In this document: one piece after another, positions 23,246 to 33,326 of the stretch
Layout of the letters: every line of letters begins with the position of its first letter
Position numbering within the stretch: the stretch's first letter is position 1
Assembly (NCBI RefSeq): GCF_026261605.1
Contig: NZ_CP102486.1
Location: 1,612,001-1,676,000, forward strand
DNA length: 64,000 nt
DNA from: Dechloromonas sp. A34
GTDB taxonomy: Bacteria; Pseudomonadota; Gammaproteobacteria; Burkholderiales; Rhodocyclaceae
Reading direction: 5' to 3'
Notes under the pieces: model-generated
What the model was told of the DNA's origin: nothing
Databases searched by the model: none
What the model saw: only the letters and a program-made list of their open reading frames with translations
Made by a program: the position numbers and the translations under genes

Positions 23246-24094
23246 CTAGTCGTCCTCGGCCTCGCGGGCCGGCATTGGCTCCAGGCCGAGGCGCTGGCGC
23301 ACGGCTTCCGGGGTGATGTTGAGCAGATGGCCGATGTCCCGGTAATCGTCGGGTAGCGCCGGGTCCTCCCAGCCGTGCGACGAGTGCCGGGCCAGGCGAA
23401 CGGCCAGGGCGACGTTCTGGACCCGCGGGTTGGCGGCGTTGGCATCGTCGAGCAGGCGCAGCAGCAGGTCCGGCAGGTGCCAGATCCGGCACAGTTCCGG
23501 CTGAATGTCCTGAAACGTGAAACCGATGGTTTGGGTCTGGGCGTCGACGCTGCGCATGGTCGGCTGGGCCAGTTGCTGGGCGCGAATATCCAGCCCCAGC
23601 TTCGGCGCGAAACACCAGACCAGGATTTCCGTAAGGTCGTGGAGCAGGGCGGCGATGCGCACTTCTTCCATATTGATGTCGTGGCGCCAGATCGCCCAGT
23701 CCTGGGCATAGTCGGCGGCGCGCTGGGCGCGGCGGATGACTTGCAGGACGCCGAGCAGGGCATGCGGGTCTTCCCCCTTCAGCATGCCTTCGACGGTGGG
23801 CAGATCTTCGAAGCGCCGGAAAAATGGATTCATGCCGGCCATCAGGACGGCGCTGGCAATGGTCGTGATGTCGTGCTGCAGGGCGCGGCCGCGCATCGGC
23901 TGGATGAAGGCCAGCACGCGCACCGTCATGATCGGATCCTGGAGGATGAGGTGGGCCAGTTCCCGGGTGTCGACGCGCTCTATATCCTCACGCATTTCGT
24001 CGAGCCGGCGCTTGGTGACGCGGAGCACGGGCAGGCTGTTGTTGCTGAAGAGCAGGGCCCAGGCGTCGATATCTGGCAGCGGGTGGTCGAGCAT
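23246..24094 (-). CDS. HDOD-domain signalling protein
   Basis: The 282-residue protein has the HDOD core at about residues 20-215: the N-terminal LPVLRVTKRRLDEMRED, the ILQDPIMTVRVLAFIQ helix and the degenerate metal site around RIAALLHDLTEILVW. HDOD proteins are HD-fold relatives without proven hydrolase activity that scaffold signalling, often with c-di-GMP or chemotaxis proteins. It converges with uup and is divergent from the next gene. Alternative start codons are few. No partner domain is fused. Confidence 0.8.
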   Translation of the reverse strand: MLDHPLPDIDAWALLFSNNSLPVLRVTKRRLDEMREDIERVDTRELAHLILQDPIMTVRVLAFIQPMRGRALQHDITTIASAVLMAGMNPFFRRFEDLPTVEGMLKGEDPHALLGVLQVIRRAQRAADYAQDWAIWRHDINMEEVRIAALLHDLTEILVWCFAPKLGLDIRAQQLAQPTMRSVDAQTQTIGFTFQDIQPELCRIWHLPDLLLRLLDDANAANPRVQNVALAVRLARHSSHGWEDPALPDDYRDIGHLLNITPEAVRQRLGLEPMPAREAEDD

Positions 24095-24214
24095 GTTTTT
24101 TGTTGTCCTCGAAAATGTGCGCCTTCCAACGCCGCGAGTTTAAGGGGCGCTGCCTTGCCGGGCAAGGTTCCTCGCATGCGATAATGCCGCCAAATCATAC
24201 GTTTCGGGCTGGTT

Positions 24215-24856
24215 ATGCGCTACAAGATCGTTCCTGTTACTCCATTCGAACAGAACTGCACCATTTTCTGGTGTGAAAAAACCAAACAGGCGGCGGTCAT
24301 CGATCCGGGTGGCGATCTCGATCGGGTTCGGCAGGCGCTGGAGGCCGAAGGCCTGACGCTGGCCTGCATCCTGGTGACTCATGGCCATATCGATCACGCC
24401 GGCGCAGTGGCCACGCTTGCCGGACAGACCGGCGTACCGGTCGAGGGGCCGCACGAAGACGACCGTTTCTGGATCGACGGCATGGCTCAGCAGGGCAAGA
24501 TGTTCGGTTTCGCCAATGGTCAGAGCTTCACGCCGACGCGCTGGCTGAAGGGTGGTGACAAGGTCCGTTTTGGCGAGGTCGAACTCGATGTGCTGCATTG
24601 CCCCGGCCACACGCCAGGCCATGTGGTCTTTTTCCATCCGCCAAGCCAGTTGGCACAGGTCGGCGATGTGCTTTTCCAGGGCTCGATCGGTCGCACCGAT
24701 TTTCCCAAGGGCGATCACGAAACATTGATCGGTTCGATCAAGGAGCAGCTCTTTCCGCTCGGCGATGCGGTGGCATTCATCCCGGGCCATGGCCCGATGT
24801 CGACGTTTGGCGAAGAGCGGAAGTACAACCCCTTTCTGAGCGGGCGCTTCGGCTGA
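24215..24856 (+). CDS. Metallo-beta-lactamase-fold hydrolase (glyoxalase II-like, YcbL type)
   Basis: The 213-residue protein has the metal site HGHIDHAG (about residues 57-64), the second ligand in HCPGHTPGH, Asp in QVGDVLFQGSIGR and His in FIPGHGPMS. The short length without the C-terminal GSH-binding domain matches YcbL, a type II glyoxalase-like thioesterase. It probably hydrolyses S-lactoylglutathione or a related thioester in the cytoplasm. It is monocistronic between two HDOD genes that read in the opposite direction. Confidence 0.85.
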   Translation: MRYKIVPVTPFEQNCTIFWCEKTKQAAVIDPGGDLDRVRQALEAEGLTLACILVTHGHIDHAGAVATLAGQTGVPVEGPHEDDRFWIDGMAQQGKMFGFANGQSFTPTRWLKGGDKVRFGEVELDVLHCPGHTPGHVVFFHPPSQLAQVGDVLFQGSIGRTDFPKGDHETLIGSIKEQLFPLGDAVAFIPGHGPMSTFGEERKYNPFLSGRFG

Positions 24857-24897
24857 TCGGGCAAGCGGCTGATTGTGCCGCGAGCCCCGTCTGACCA

Positions 24898-26076
24898 TTA
24901 AGCGTTCGGGCGAATTTTTGCGGCCCAGCTAAATGCTTCCAACTGGGCGTCAAGATGGTCACTGCTCAGCACTTCAAGCTCGCACAGGCGTTGAGCAGCA
25001 TTTCCCAGGTCACGTCCTTCGGCCGCTTCGATGGCCAGCAGCAAGCGGCCGAGCACTCCGCCATGGTCGGCCAGCGCCGAGCGCACAAGGTCGGAAAGCG
25101 GCAGCTGCTGGAGAATTTCCGTCATCGACATGTTGAGCAGGACATTGAGCAACGAGAAGGCGCCGATCATGAAGGCGGCATCAGCCAGGTTCTCGACTTG
25201 CGGTTGCGGTTTCAGCTGGGGGGCGAGCAGTTCGAGCAGGTGACCGCGGGCGGCGGCCTTCTGGAGCAGTGGGTTGGGTTGATTGCCATTGTTCGGATCG
25301 GCATAGACCAGTAGTTGCAGCCAGCGCTGCAACTGGCGTCGTCCGAGCAGGTTGATGGCCTGGGAAAAACTGGTAATCGGGGTACGCGGCGCGATCGCCG
25401 CCGAATTGACCAGGCGCAGCAGGCTGTAGGAAAGCTTGGGTTCCTGGCGGAAAATTGCTTCGAGGGAGCCAGTGTCGGCATCTTCGGCAATCAGGGCGAG
25501 CAGTTCTAGGAGTTTGATTCGGGTGGTGTCGGCCTTGGTGCTCGGTGCGCGCCGGGAAAGCAGGAACTCGCCGGTCGCCAGGGTGCAGGCGTTGTCGAGC
25601 AGCCACTGGCGATCAGCATGGCTATGAATATCGGTCGCAACCAGGATGGTGCGGCTGCATAGGCCGAGTAAGGCAAAGGGCGGCAGGCAACGGGCGTGGC
25701 TGGCACTGAGCAGCAGATAGTCCCAGGTTCCGGTTGCCGGTAGCTTGCAGTCGGGTGCGGCGCTTAGCCCGATCTTGCGGTTGGCCTGGCGCAGGCTGGT
25801 CTCAAACAGCTGCAATGTTTCGGCATCAGTGGCGGCGGGCCGGGCCGGGAAAATGACGACGGTGCGCTCATCCAGTCGGGATTTGGCGCTCGCTTCTGGG
25901 ATTGCAGGGATCAACCATGGCAGGCGATGGTCGAATTCATCCAGCTTGTCCGCATCTTTCAACCGGCGCAGAGGGTCGGGGCTGGTTTTTCCGGGAGCGA
26001 ACTCGACGCTGAAACCCGACCAAGCATCGTCCGCGCCGAGCAGCGGGTGTATGAAGAGAAAATCAGAAGAGGGCAT
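24898..26076 (-). CDS. HDOD protein with degenerate EAL-like N-terminus
   Basis: The 392-residue protein has a C-terminal HDOD domain (about residues 185-380: EAIFRQEPKLSYSLLRLVNS, SFSQAINLLGRRQLQRWLQL). Its N-terminal 180 residues are placed like the EAL domain of YuxH-type proteins but show no intact EAL catalytic motif. Such proteins may sense c-di-GMP or scaffold, not hydrolyse. Gene order suggests independent expression. Confidence 0.75.
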   Translation of the reverse strand: MPSSDFLFIHPLLGADDAWSGFSVEFAPGKTSPDPLRRLKDADKLDEFDHRLPWLIPAIPEASAKSRLDERTVVIFPARPAATDAETLQLFETSLRQANRKIGLSAAPDCKLPATGTWDYLLLSASHARCLPPFALLGLCSRTILVATDIHSHADRQWLLDNACTLATGEFLLSRRAPSTKADTTRIKLLELLALIAEDADTGSLEAIFRQEPKLSYSLLRLVNSAAIAPRTPITSFSQAINLLGRRQLQRWLQLLVYADPNNGNQPNPLLQKAAARGHLLELLAPQLKPQPQVENLADAAFMIGAFSLLNVLLNMSMTEILQQLPLSDLVRSALADHGGVLGRLLLAIEAAEGRDLGNAAQRLCELEVLSSDHLDAQLEAFSWAAKIRPNA

Positions 26077-26269
26077 TGCAGACTTTCCAGACTATTTCAC
26101 ATGATGTTAGCAAAGTAGCAGGGGGGGCGTCTTGGGGCGACAGAATTTTTAGTGGATTTCCCGCTTGGGCTGCGACTGTGGCAACTGGATGAATCGGTGT
26201 GAGTATTGTTGGTCTGGCGCGGCAAACGTTTAGGGTAAAATACGCGCCGACCTAGAAAACGAGCTGTCC

Positions 26270-27238
26270 ATGAAAACAAGTTTCCTCGACTTCGAGCAGT
26301 CCATCGCTGATCTCGAAGCCAAGATCGAAGAGCTGCGCTTTGTTCAGGATGATTCCGCCGTCGATATCTCGGAAGAAATCGAACGTCTGGAAAAAAAGAG
26401 CGGTCAGCTGACCAAGGATATCTACGCCAAGCTCTCGCCCTGGCAGATTTCTCAGGTGGCCCGCCATCCGCAGCGGCCCTACACTCTGGATTACCTGTCG
26501 CTGATCTTCACCGATTTCGAAGAGTTGCACGGTGACCGCGCCTTTGCCGACGACCACGCGATTGTCGGTGGCTTGGCCCGCTTCAATGGCCAGCCGGTGA
26601 TGGTGATCGGTCACCAGAAGGGGCGCGATACCAAGGAAAAAATCTACCGCAACTTCGGCATGCCGCGCCCGGAAGGTTATCGCAAGGCACTGCGCCTGAT
26701 GAAGCTGGCCGAGAAGTTCGGCCTGCCGGTGATGACCTTCGTTGATACGCCGGGCGCTTATCCCGGCATCGATGCCGAAGAGCGCGGCCAGTCCGAGGCG
26801 ATCGGCCGCAATCTCTACGTGATGGCCGAGCTCAAGGTGCCAGTGATCGTCACCATCATCGGCGAAGGTGGTTCGGGCGGTGCGCTGGCGATTGCCGTCG
26901 GCGATGTCGTGCAGATGCTGCAATATTCGACCTACTCGGTGATCTCGCCGGAAGGCTGTGCCTCGATCCTCTGGAAGAGTGCCGAAAAGGCCCCGGAAGC
27001 TGCGGAAACCATGGGGATCACGGCGCAGCGCCTGAAGACGCTGGGCTTGATCGACAAGATCGTCAATGAGCCCCTGGGCGGCGCCCACCGCGATCACGCG
27101 GCAATGGCACAGAGCCTGAAGAAGGCCCTGCAGGATGCGCTCAAGCAATTCTCCGGGCAGTCGGCCAGCGAGCTGGTGGCGACCCGTTACGAGCGGCTGA
27201 TGAGCTATGGCCGCTTCAAGGAACAGGCTGTCAGCTGA
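26270..27238 (+). CDS. accA: Acetyl-CoA carboxylase carboxyltransferase, alpha subunit
   Basis: 322 residues, full length for AccA, starting [20 protein letters not shown]. The N-terminal helix hairpin is followed by the crotonase-like core with [38 protein letters not shown] and [16 protein letters not shown], which form the carboxybiotin and acyl-CoA sites. With AccD (here at 55668) it transfers CO2 from biotin to acetyl-CoA, the first step of fatty-acid synthesis. tilS overlaps its 3' end, a common betaproteobacterial pairing. Confidence 0.97.
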   Translation: MKTSFLDFEQSIADLEAKIEELRFVQDDSAVDISEEIERLEKKSGQLTKDIYAKLSPWQISQVARHPQRPYTLDYLSLIFTDFEELHGDRAFADDHAIVGGLARFNGQPVMVIGHQKGRDTKEKIYRNFGMPRPEGYRKALRLMKLAEKFGLPVMTFVDTPGAYPGIDAEERGQSEAIGRNLYVMAELKVPVIVTIIGEGGSGGALAIAVGDVVQMLQYSTYSVISPEGCASILWKSAEKAPEAAETMGITAQRLKTLGLIDKIVNEPLGGAHRDHAAMAQSLKKALQDALKQFSGQSASELVATRYERLMSYGRFKEQAVS

Positions 27239-28178
27239 TCTCGGCGAGCGGGTCGGCGCTTTCCTGGCCACCCGCCTGGCGCTGCATGAGCGCCTTTGCG
27301 TCGCTCTTTCCGGCGGCTGCGATTCGGTCGTTCTGACCCATGTTCTGAGCCGGCTCCCGCTTGCCGGTCGTCTCTCCGCCATTCATGTCCATCATGGCCT
27401 GTCGCCCAACGCCGACGCCTGGGCTGATTTCTGTGCCCGCTATTGTCGGGATCTGAGTATTCCTTTGAACGTGCGCCGGGTCACGGTCGGCCTGGGGGCC
27501 GGAGAGGGCCTCGAGGCGGCAGCCCGTCGGGCGCGTTATGCCGCCTTTGCCGACGGTGCTGCCGGTTGCCTGCTGCTCGCCCAGCATCGGGGCGATCAGG
27601 CCGAAACATTGCTCCACAATCTGCTGCGTGGGACTGGCGTCACCGGTGCCGCCGCGATGCCGGGTGAGCGTCGGTTCGGTGGCTTGCGCCTGATCCGGCC
27701 GCTGCTCGATGTCTCCCGCTCCGAGATTGAGTCTTATGCACGTCAGCATGGTCTGGCATGGGTCGAGGATGAAAGCAATGGCGATCTTTCTCTGACTCGC
27801 AATTTCCTCCGCCACCAAGCGCTAGGTCTGTTGAGCGAACGTTTTCCTGCAGCCGAATCGGCGCTGGCGCAGGGCGCCGCCAACTTCGCCGAGGCTGCCG
27901 CCTTACTGGACGAGCTTGCTGAACTGGATTGGACTCGGGCCCGTGAAGGCGATGCGGTACGGCTCGTCGTCTTGCGCCAACTGTCTATGCCGCGGCTGAA
28001 AAATTTGTTGCGCCATCGGCTGCGGAAACTCGGCTGGCGAGTACCGGTAGCCGCGCGGCTCGACGAATTTGCCCGGCAATTGCAGACCGCGGCGCCGGAT
28101 CGCCATCCGGAACTACTCTTGCCGGAGGGCACGATGCGTGCCGGGCGTGGTTTGCTGCGCTGGTTGTCGGAAAAATAA
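27207..28178 (+). CDS. tilS: tRNA(Ile)-lysidine synthase
   Basis: The 323-residue protein has the PP-loop motif [12 protein letters not shown] (about residues 32-43), which activates C34 of tRNA-Ile(CAU) with ATP, and the downstream [11 protein letters not shown] and [20 protein letters not shown]. Lysidine formation converts the AUG-reading tRNA to an AUA reader, an essential step. It overlaps accA by 32 bases; the first ATG is used but the true start may be slightly later. The C-terminal domain is shorter than in E. coli (432 aa). Confidence 0.93.
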   Translation: MAASRNRLSADLGERVGAFLATRLALHERLCVALSGGCDSVVLTHVLSRLPLAGRLSAIHVHHGLSPNADAWADFCARYCRDLSIPLNVRRVTVGLGAGEGLEAAARRARYAAFADGAAGCLLLAQHRGDQAETLLHNLLRGTGVTGAAAMPGERRFGGLRLIRPLLDVSRSEIESYARQHGLAWVEDESNGDLSLTRNFLRHQALGLLSERFPAAESALAQGAANFAEAAALLDELAELDWTRAREGDAVRLVVLRQLSMPRLKNLLRHRLRKLGWRVPVAARLDEFARQLQTAAPDRHPELLLPEGTMRAGRGLLRWLSEK

Positions 28179-28257
28179 CAAACAGTTACCAAGCGCCTTT
28201 CCGCTCTGAATGGCCATCAGTTACAATCGCCCGATTACTTATTCTCATAAACAGGCC

Positions 28258-29136
28258 ATGATTACCGGATCCATTGTCGCCATCGTTACGCCCATGCATG
28301 AGGATGGCAGCCTCGATTTGAATTCCCTGCGCAAGCTCGTCGATTTTCATGTTAGCGAAGGTACCGATGCCATCGTGGTCGTCGGTACCACCGGCGAATC
28401 GCCGACGGTCAATGTTGATGAACATTGCGAACTGATCAAAGTGACGGTCGACCATGCGGCTGGCCGCATTCCGGTCATCGCCGGCACCGGAGCCAATTCG
28501 ACAGCGGAAGCGATCGAACTGACAGAATTCGCCAAGAAGGCGGGCGCTGATCTGGCGCTCTCCGTCGTGCCCTATTACAACAAGCCGACGCAGGAAGGCC
28601 TCTATCGCCACTTCAAGACGATTGCCGAAGCCGTCGAATTGCCGGTGCTGCTCTACAACGTACCGGGACGCACCGTTGCCGACATGAGCAACGACACCAT
28701 CCTGCGCCTGGCCCAAGTGTCCGGCATCGTCGGTGTCAAGGATGCGACCGGCAACCTGGACCGAGCTAGCGACCTGATTGCCCGCGCTCCGAAGGAATTC
28801 GCGCTCTATAGCGGAGACGACATGACCTGTGTCGCTTCGATCCTGCTCGGCTTCCACGGCAATATTTCTGTGACCGCCAACGTTGCGCCGCGCCTGATGC
28901 ACGAGATGTGCGTCGCCGCTGCTGCCGGCGATGTCGCCAAGGCGCGGGAAATTCATTTCAAGCTGCTCGGTCTGCACCGCGACCTGTTCTGCGAAGCCAA
29001 CCCGATTCCGGTCAAGTGGGCAGTCGAACAACTGGGTCTGATGCCGGGTGGCATCAGACTACCCTTGACCCGTTTGGCAGAAGCCAATCAGGGTCGCGTA
29101 CTGGCCGCCATGCGCCAGGCTGGCGTGATCGCCTGA
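28258..29136 (+). CDS. dapA: 4-hydroxy-tetrahydrodipicolinate synthase
   Basis: The start ATG 28258 gives the standard N-terminus [18 protein letters not shown]. The 292-residue TIM barrel shows GTTGESPT (pyruvate carboxylate binding), the catalytic Tyr in [11 protein letters not shown], the Schiff-base Lys in [12 protein letters not shown] and the Arg region at YNVPGRT. It condenses pyruvate with aspartate semialdehyde for lysine and diaminopimelate. bamC follows 12 bases later, the widespread dapA-bamC operon. Asd, its substrate supplier, is at 47248. Confidence 0.97.
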   Translation: MITGSIVAIVTPMHEDGSLDLNSLRKLVDFHVSEGTDAIVVVGTTGESPTVNVDEHCELIKVTVDHAAGRIPVIAGTGANSTAEAIELTEFAKKAGADLALSVVPYYNKPTQEGLYRHFKTIAEAVELPVLLYNVPGRTVADMSNDTILRLAQVSGIVGVKDATGNLDRASDLIARAPKEFALYSGDDMTCVASILLGFHGNISVTANVAPRLMHEMCVAAAAGDVAKAREIHFKLLGLHRDLFCEANPIPVKWAVEQLGLMPGGIRLPLTRLAEANQGRVLAAMRQAGVIA

Positions 29137-29148
29137 CGGAGATAGAGA

Positions 29149-30276
29149 ATGAATCGTCGGCTTTCCGGCCTTACGCTTTCCCTGCTGGCCATCGCAATGG
29201 CGGGGTGCAGCATTTTTCCTGATTCGCGCAAGATCGAGTACAAGTCGGCGGGCAAGGTGCCCACTCTCGAAGTTCCGCCGGACCTATCGCAAGTTGCCAA
29301 GGATGATCGTTTTTTGGTTCCCGACGCAGATGGCAAGGGCAGCGCGACATTCTCGGCTTATAGCGCCGATCGTACCCCGGCAGCGCAGGCAAAAAATGCG
29401 ACAGTCCTGCCTGAGATCGATAAGGTTCGTGTCGAGCGTTCGGGTAATCAACGCTGGCTTGTGGTTGCCGTTCCGGCCGATAAACTGTGGGATACGGTCA
29501 AGGATTTCTGGCAGGAAACCGGTTTTATCATCAATGTCGAGCGCCCCGATGCTGGTGTGATGGAAACCGACTGGGCGGAGAATCGCGCCAAGATTCCGGA
29601 CGACATTATTCGCAACACCATCGGCAAACTGCTCGACTCGCTCTATTCGACAGGGGAGCGCGACAAGTTCCGGACCCGTTTCGAGGCTGGCAGCGAGCCG
29701 GGCACCACCGATGTTTTCATCAGCCACCGCGGAATGGAAGAGGTCTACACCTCTTCGGCCAAGGATGACACACGCTGGCAGCCCCGTCCGCCCGATCCGG
29801 AGTTGGAAGCTGAAATGTTGCGGCGCCTGATGGTGCGTCTGGGTTCGGAGGAGAAGCGTGCCGAAGCGTCGCTGGCCAACGTCAAAGCCGAACCCCGCGC
29901 CAAGCTGGCCAAGGCAGACGACGGTTCCGGCACCCTCGAAGTTTACGAACGGTTCGACCGGACCTGGCGCCGGGTAGGTTTGGCGCTGGATCGTGTCGGC
30001 TTTACCGTGGAAGACCGGGACCGTTCGCGCGGGCTGTATTTTGTCCGCTATGTCGATCCCGAAGTCGATAACCGCAAGAAGGACGATGGCTTGATGTCCA
30101 AGCTTGCCTTCTGGCGGAGTTCGGAAGCATCGGCAAGTTCCAAGGTGCAGTATCGCATTCACGTCAGTGATGCCGGTCAGCAGAGTGTGGTTCAGGTGCT
30201 TTCCAGCGAAGGCGGTACCGACAAGTCGGATACCGCCAAGAAGATTCTCGGACTGCTCCTCCAGCAGTTGCAGTGA
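29149..30276 (+). CDS. bamC: Outer membrane assembly lipoprotein BamC
   Basis: The 375-residue precursor has a lipoprotein signal ending LLAIAMAGC, so Cys20 is lipidated. The mature N-terminus is unstructured (KVPTLEVPPDLS), the part that wraps BamD. Two helix-grip domains follow, the first with RWLVVAVPADKLWDTVKDFW and the second with RVGLALDRVGFTVEDRDRSR. It belongs to the BAM complex that inserts beta-barrels in the outer membrane. Operon with dapA; the next gene overlaps its stop by 4 bases. Confidence 0.92.
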   Translation: MNRRLSGLTLSLLAIAMAGCSIFPDSRKIEYKSAGKVPTLEVPPDLSQVAKDDRFLVPDADGKGSATFSAYSADRTPAAQAKNATVLPEIDKVRVERSGNQRWLVVAVPADKLWDTVKDFWQETGFIINVERPDAGVMETDWAENRAKIPDDIIRNTIGKLLDSLYSTGERDKFRTRFEAGSEPGTTDVFISHRGMEEVYTSSAKDDTRWQPRPPDPELEAEMLRRLMVRLGSEEKRAEASLANVKAEPRAKLAKADDGSGTLEVYERFDRTWRRVGLALDRVGFTVEDRDRSRGLYFVRYVDPEVDNRKKDDGLMSKLAFWRSSEASASSKVQYRIHVSDAGQQSVVQVLSSEGGTDKSDTAKKILGLLLQQLQ

Positions 30277-31040
30277 TACGGTTCGCCTCGCTCGGCAGCG
30301 GCAGTGCGGGTAACTCGCTGCTGGTCGAGAGTGGCGACACCTGCCTGATGCTCGATTGCGGGTTCGGGTTGCGGGAAACCGTGGCCCGGCTTGCCCGACT
30401 TAGGCGTCAGCCGGCCGATTTGACCGGCGTCCTTGTCACTCACGAGCATGGCGATCACCTTGGCGGTGCTTGTCGACTCGCCCGGAAATTCTCGCTTCCA
30501 GTCTGGATGACTCATGGCACCTGGTGCGCAGCTCGTGAGCCCAATGCCGGACTGGATCTCCATGTAATCGACAGCAGTTGTCCGCTGGTTATTGGCCGGC
30601 TCGAGGTGCAGCCTTTTCCTGTTCCGCATGACGCGCGCGAGCCGGTCCAATACGTGTTTTCGGATTCGGCGCATCGTCTGGGGGTGCTGACCGACATTGG
30701 CGAAATCACGCCACATGTTCGTGACGTTTTGTCAGGCTGCGACGGTTTGGTTCTCGAGTGCAACCATGATGCTGCAATGTTGGCTGCATCGTCCTATCCA
30801 CTTGCGGTGAAACGACGCATTGCCGGTCGTTTAGGTCATCTCGAAAATTCTGCGGCAGCCAACCTGCTCAGCCAGATTGATTGTTCCCGCCTGCAACATC
30901 TGGTTGCAGCTCACCTTAGCGAGCGCAACAACCTGCCGAAACTGGCGGTTGGTGCCTTAGCGCGGGTCTTGGGGTGCGCCGAGAGTTGGGTCGGTGTGGC
31001 TACGCCAGATTCGGGGTTCGACTGGCGGCAGATTGTATGA
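30273..31040 (+). CDS. Metallo-beta-lactamase-fold hydrolase, YycJ/WalJ-like
   Basis: GTG 30273 overlaps the bamC TGA (GTGA). The 255-residue protein begins FASLGSGSAGNSLLV, the typical first strand of the family, and has the metal site THEHGDHLGG (about residues 52-61), then ECNHDAAML and HLSERNNLP as the downstream His ligands. Family members are predicted nucleases; the exact substrate is unknown. It ends the dapA operon before a strong terminator. Confidence 0.85.
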   Translation: MIRFASLGSGSAGNSLLVESGDTCLMLDCGFGLRETVARLARLRRQPADLTGVLVTHEHGDHLGGACRLARKFSLPVWMTHGTWCAAREPNAGLDLHVIDSSCPLVIGRLEVQPFPVPHDAREPVQYVFSDSAHRLGVLTDIGEITPHVRDVLSGCDGLVLECNHDAAMLAASSYPLAVKRRIAGRLGHLENSAAANLLSQIDCSRLQHLVAAHLSERNNLPKLAVGALARVLGCAESWVGVATPDSGFDWRQIV

Positions 31041-31053
31041 GTTGGAAAGAAAT

Positions 31054-31081
31054 AAAAAAACGGGGCCGAAGCCCCGTTTTT
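31054..31081. terminator. Bidirectional rho-independent terminator
   Basis: AAAACGGGGC-CGAA-GCCCCGTTTT forms a 10-base stem with T runs in both directions. It ends the dapA-bamC-hydrolase operon on plus and the Ala/Pro-rich lipoprotein on minus. Confidence 0.9.
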
Positions 31082-31095
31082 GCGATGCAAGAAGA

Positions 31096-31320
31096 TTACT
31101 TCTTTTCCTCAGTGGCCGGAGCAGCAGCCGGGGCCGGGGCAGCTTCGGCCGGCTTGGCAGCGTCAGCGGCCGGAGCCGGAGCGGCTTCAGCGGGCTTGGC
31201 GGCTTCAGGGGCCGGGGCGGCGGCAGGAGCCGGAGCAGCAACCGGAGCCGGGGCTTCCTTCTTGCCGCAAGCGGTCAGGGCAACAGCAAGCAGGGCAGCA
31301 ACGAGTAGAGACTTATTCAT
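31096..31320 (-). CDS. Small Ala/Pro-rich lipoprotein
   Basis: The 74-residue precursor begins MNKSLLVAALLAVALTACGK, with lipobox LTAC, so the Cys at residue 18 is lipidated. The mature 57 residues are almost only Ala, Pro, Glu and Lys in repeats such as AAKPAEAAPAPA, a flexible extended chain. It is likely a periplasm-facing tether or spacer protein. It is translated from ATG after an AAGGAAACC leader. The low-complexity content makes homology inference impossible. Confidence 0.75.
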   Translation of the reverse strand: MNKSLLVAALLAVALTACGKKEAPAPVAAPAPAAAPAPEAAKPAEAAPAPAADAAKPAEAAPAPAAAPATEEKK

Positions 31321-31455
31321 GGGGTTTCCTTATCGACAAGTACCAGCAAAAGCCAAAAATTTTCGGAGATCAGAACTGCCTGATCAGCGCGCGATTATAG
31401 CAACGTTTTGGTTGTTTTGGCACCGAATGCTGCGCTGCGGCATGGCGATTGCGTA

Positions 31456-31932
31456 TCAAAGACCTAGCGTGGAGCTGCTAATGGACTCGCCGCCCTCAGA
31501 AAGTATTTCCGCAAAGCGGATCAGGTAAGGCCTGACTTCATCGGCTTCATCGATCAGGAGTTTGCTTCTTGCTTGGTCGTGGTCGAAACGAATCAGCGCA
31601 TGTCTGTCATCAACGAGAATCATGCTGTCACGCAGATGCGCAAGCTGCTCGGATGTTTGCTGGGCCAGCAGACGGTGGCTGTATGTTGTCAGCAAGTTGT
31701 TGAGCAAGGGATGCACCTTGCGCAGAGCCGTTGCATCGCGTACGGCTATTTGCAGAGCATCCTGCTCTGGGCCTTGCAGTACGCGTTTCAACGCATCCAG
31801 GCGGGAAGGCGTTTCCAGCTTGAGTTGGCCGATATCCTGGTCATAGATTTGGATTTTTCGACAGGCCAAGCCCAGCAGGCGGTCGATCGCCACCTGATAG
31901 TCACTCCAGGATGTAATCAATTCACGAGCCAT
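31456..31932 (-). CDS. Conserved hypothetical protein, 158 aa (DUF7931-like)
   Basis: A soluble alpha/beta protein with CRKIQIYDQDIGQLKLETP, VLQGPEQDALQIAVRD, HPLLNNLLTTYSHRL and SMILVDDRHALIRFDHDQAR. I recognise this pattern as a conserved proteobacterial family thought to have a phospholipase-D-like fold without clear catalytic residues. It reads away from rlmD, separated by 50 bases. Function unknown. Confidence 0.65.
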   Translation of the reverse strand: MARELITSWSDYQVAIDRLLGLACRKIQIYDQDIGQLKLETPSRLDALKRVLQGPEQDALQIAVRDATALRKVHPLLNNLLTTYSHRLLAQQTSEQLAHLRDSMILVDDRHALIRFDHDQARSKLLIDEADEVRPYLIRFAEILSEGGESISSSTLGL

Positions 31933-31982
31933 AGCGCTTAGTGTAACCGATTGATAGAATTCGTGCTTTTTCGGAGCTGACC

Positions 31983-33281
31983 GTGCCGATCGGGATCATC
32001 GAATCGCTGGATCACGAAGCGAGGGGTATCACCCGCCTCGAAGGCAAGACTGTATTTGTCGATAGCGCCCTGCCCGGGGAGACCGTTGAATATGCCAGCT
32101 TTCGGCGAAAACCGAGCTACGAGTTGGCACATCTGGTTGCTGTTCTAAAGCCTTCGACGGCACGGGTGATTCCGCGTTGTGTGCATTACGGCGTTTGCGG
32201 CGGCTGCGCCATGCAGCATATGGAGCCATCGGCTCAGGTCGCAGCCAAGCAACGGGTGCTGGAAGACAGCCTTTGGCATATCGGGCGCGTTCGACCGGAG
32301 ACCATTTTGCCGCCGATTCACGGCGCGCCCTGGGGATATCGGCATCGGGCGCGGCTCGCTGTACGTAAGGTGGCAAAAAAAGGTGGGGTGCTGGTCGGTT
32401 TTCATGAGCGGCGCAGTAGCTACATCACCGACATGCGGGGATGCGATGTATTGCCGCCGCATGTTTCGGCATTGCTCGTGCCTTTGCGCGAATTGTTCGC
32501 TGTGCTGTCGGTCGCCGAGCGCTTGCCGCAGGTAGAAATCGCTGTTGGCGAGAAATGTACTGCTCTGCTTCTGCGTATCCTGGAGCCGCTGAATGCTCGC
32601 GACGAACAACTTCTGCGCGATTTTGCCGATCGCCACGATATCGTGTTCTATCTGCAACCGAAAGGACCGGATACAGCTTATCGTTTCTATCCGGTGCCAG
32701 GGCCGCGCCTGTCGTACACCTTGCCCGAGTTTGATCTTGAGCTGGATTTTCGGCCAACCGATTTCACCCAGGTCAATCATGCGGTCAATCGCCTGCTCGT
32801 CCGCCGGGCATTGCGTTTGCTCGACCCGCAAGCCGGCGAACGCATCGCCGACATGTTCTGCGGCCTCGGCAACTTCACCCTGCCGATTGCCCGTTCCGGC
32901 GCCACCGTGGTTGGTATCGAGGGTAGCGAAGCGCTGGTTCGGCGCGGGCGCGAAAGCGCAACTGAAAATGGTTTGGACGGCAATGTCGCGTTCGGTGTCG
33001 CCAATCTGTTCGAATGTACCGAGGCGTCGCTGGTCGCACTGGGGCGCTTCGACAAGATGCTGATCGATCCTCCACGCGAAGGTGCGCTTGAGCTCGTCAA
33101 GGCGTTGGGCGAGGATGCACCGCGCCGCATCGTCTACGTCTCCTGCAATCCGGCAACGCTGGCCCGCGATGCGGCCGTTCTGGTGTCGGACAAGGGTTAC
33201 CGCTTTGTTGCGGCCGGAGCGGTCAACATGTTCCCGCATACGGCGCATGTCGAGTCGATCGCCGTATTCGAACGGCCATGA
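31983..33281 (+). CDS. rlmD: 23S rRNA (uracil(1939)-C(5))-methyltransferase
   Basis: The 432-residue protein has a TRAM domain (about residues 1-55), an iron-sulfur cluster with [10 protein letters not shown] (about 67-76) and a further Cys at about 155, and a SAM methyltransferase domain. The latter shows [13 protein letters not shown] (SAM loop), IDPPREGA, and the catalytic Cys in [12 protein letters not shown]. It methylates U1939 in 23S rRNA with SAM. The N-terminus [15 protein letters not shown] is normal. A minus-strand terminator hairpin follows at once. Confidence 0.95.
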   Translation: MPIGIIESLDHEARGITRLEGKTVFVDSALPGETVEYASFRRKPSYELAHLVAVLKPSTARVIPRCVHYGVCGGCAMQHMEPSAQVAAKQRVLEDSLWHIGRVRPETILPPIHGAPWGYRHRARLAVRKVAKKGGVLVGFHERRSSYITDMRGCDVLPPHVSALLVPLRELFAVLSVAERLPQVEIAVGEKCTALLLRILEPLNARDEQLLRDFADRHDIVFYLQPKGPDTAYRFYPVPGPRLSYTLPEFDLELDFRPTDFTQVNHAVNRLLVRRALRLLDPQAGERIADMFCGLGNFTLPIARSGATVVGIEGSEALVRRGRESATENGLDGNVAFGVANLFECTEASLVALGRFDKMLIDPPREGALELVKALGEDAPRRIVYVSCNPATLARDAAVLVSDKGYRFVAAGAVNMFPHTAHVESIAVFERP

Positions 33282-33306
33282 AAAAGGGCGGCCGTGGCCG
33301 CCCTTG
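33281..33306 (-). terminator. Terminator of the Bax-inhibitor-1 gene
   Basis: AAGGGCGGCC-GT-GGCCGCCCTT with a run of T on the minus strand (complement of 33281-33285). It lies 20 bases after the stop of the minus-strand gene and directly against the rlmD stop. Confidence 0.8.
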
Positions 33307-33326
33307 TCGATTCCGTCGGGAACGGC

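Noticed and set aside
31096..31320. Simple-sequence DNA repeat only, not a gene
   Set aside because: The clear lipoprotein signal, start site and terminator support a real small lipoprotein despite the Ala/Pro repeats.
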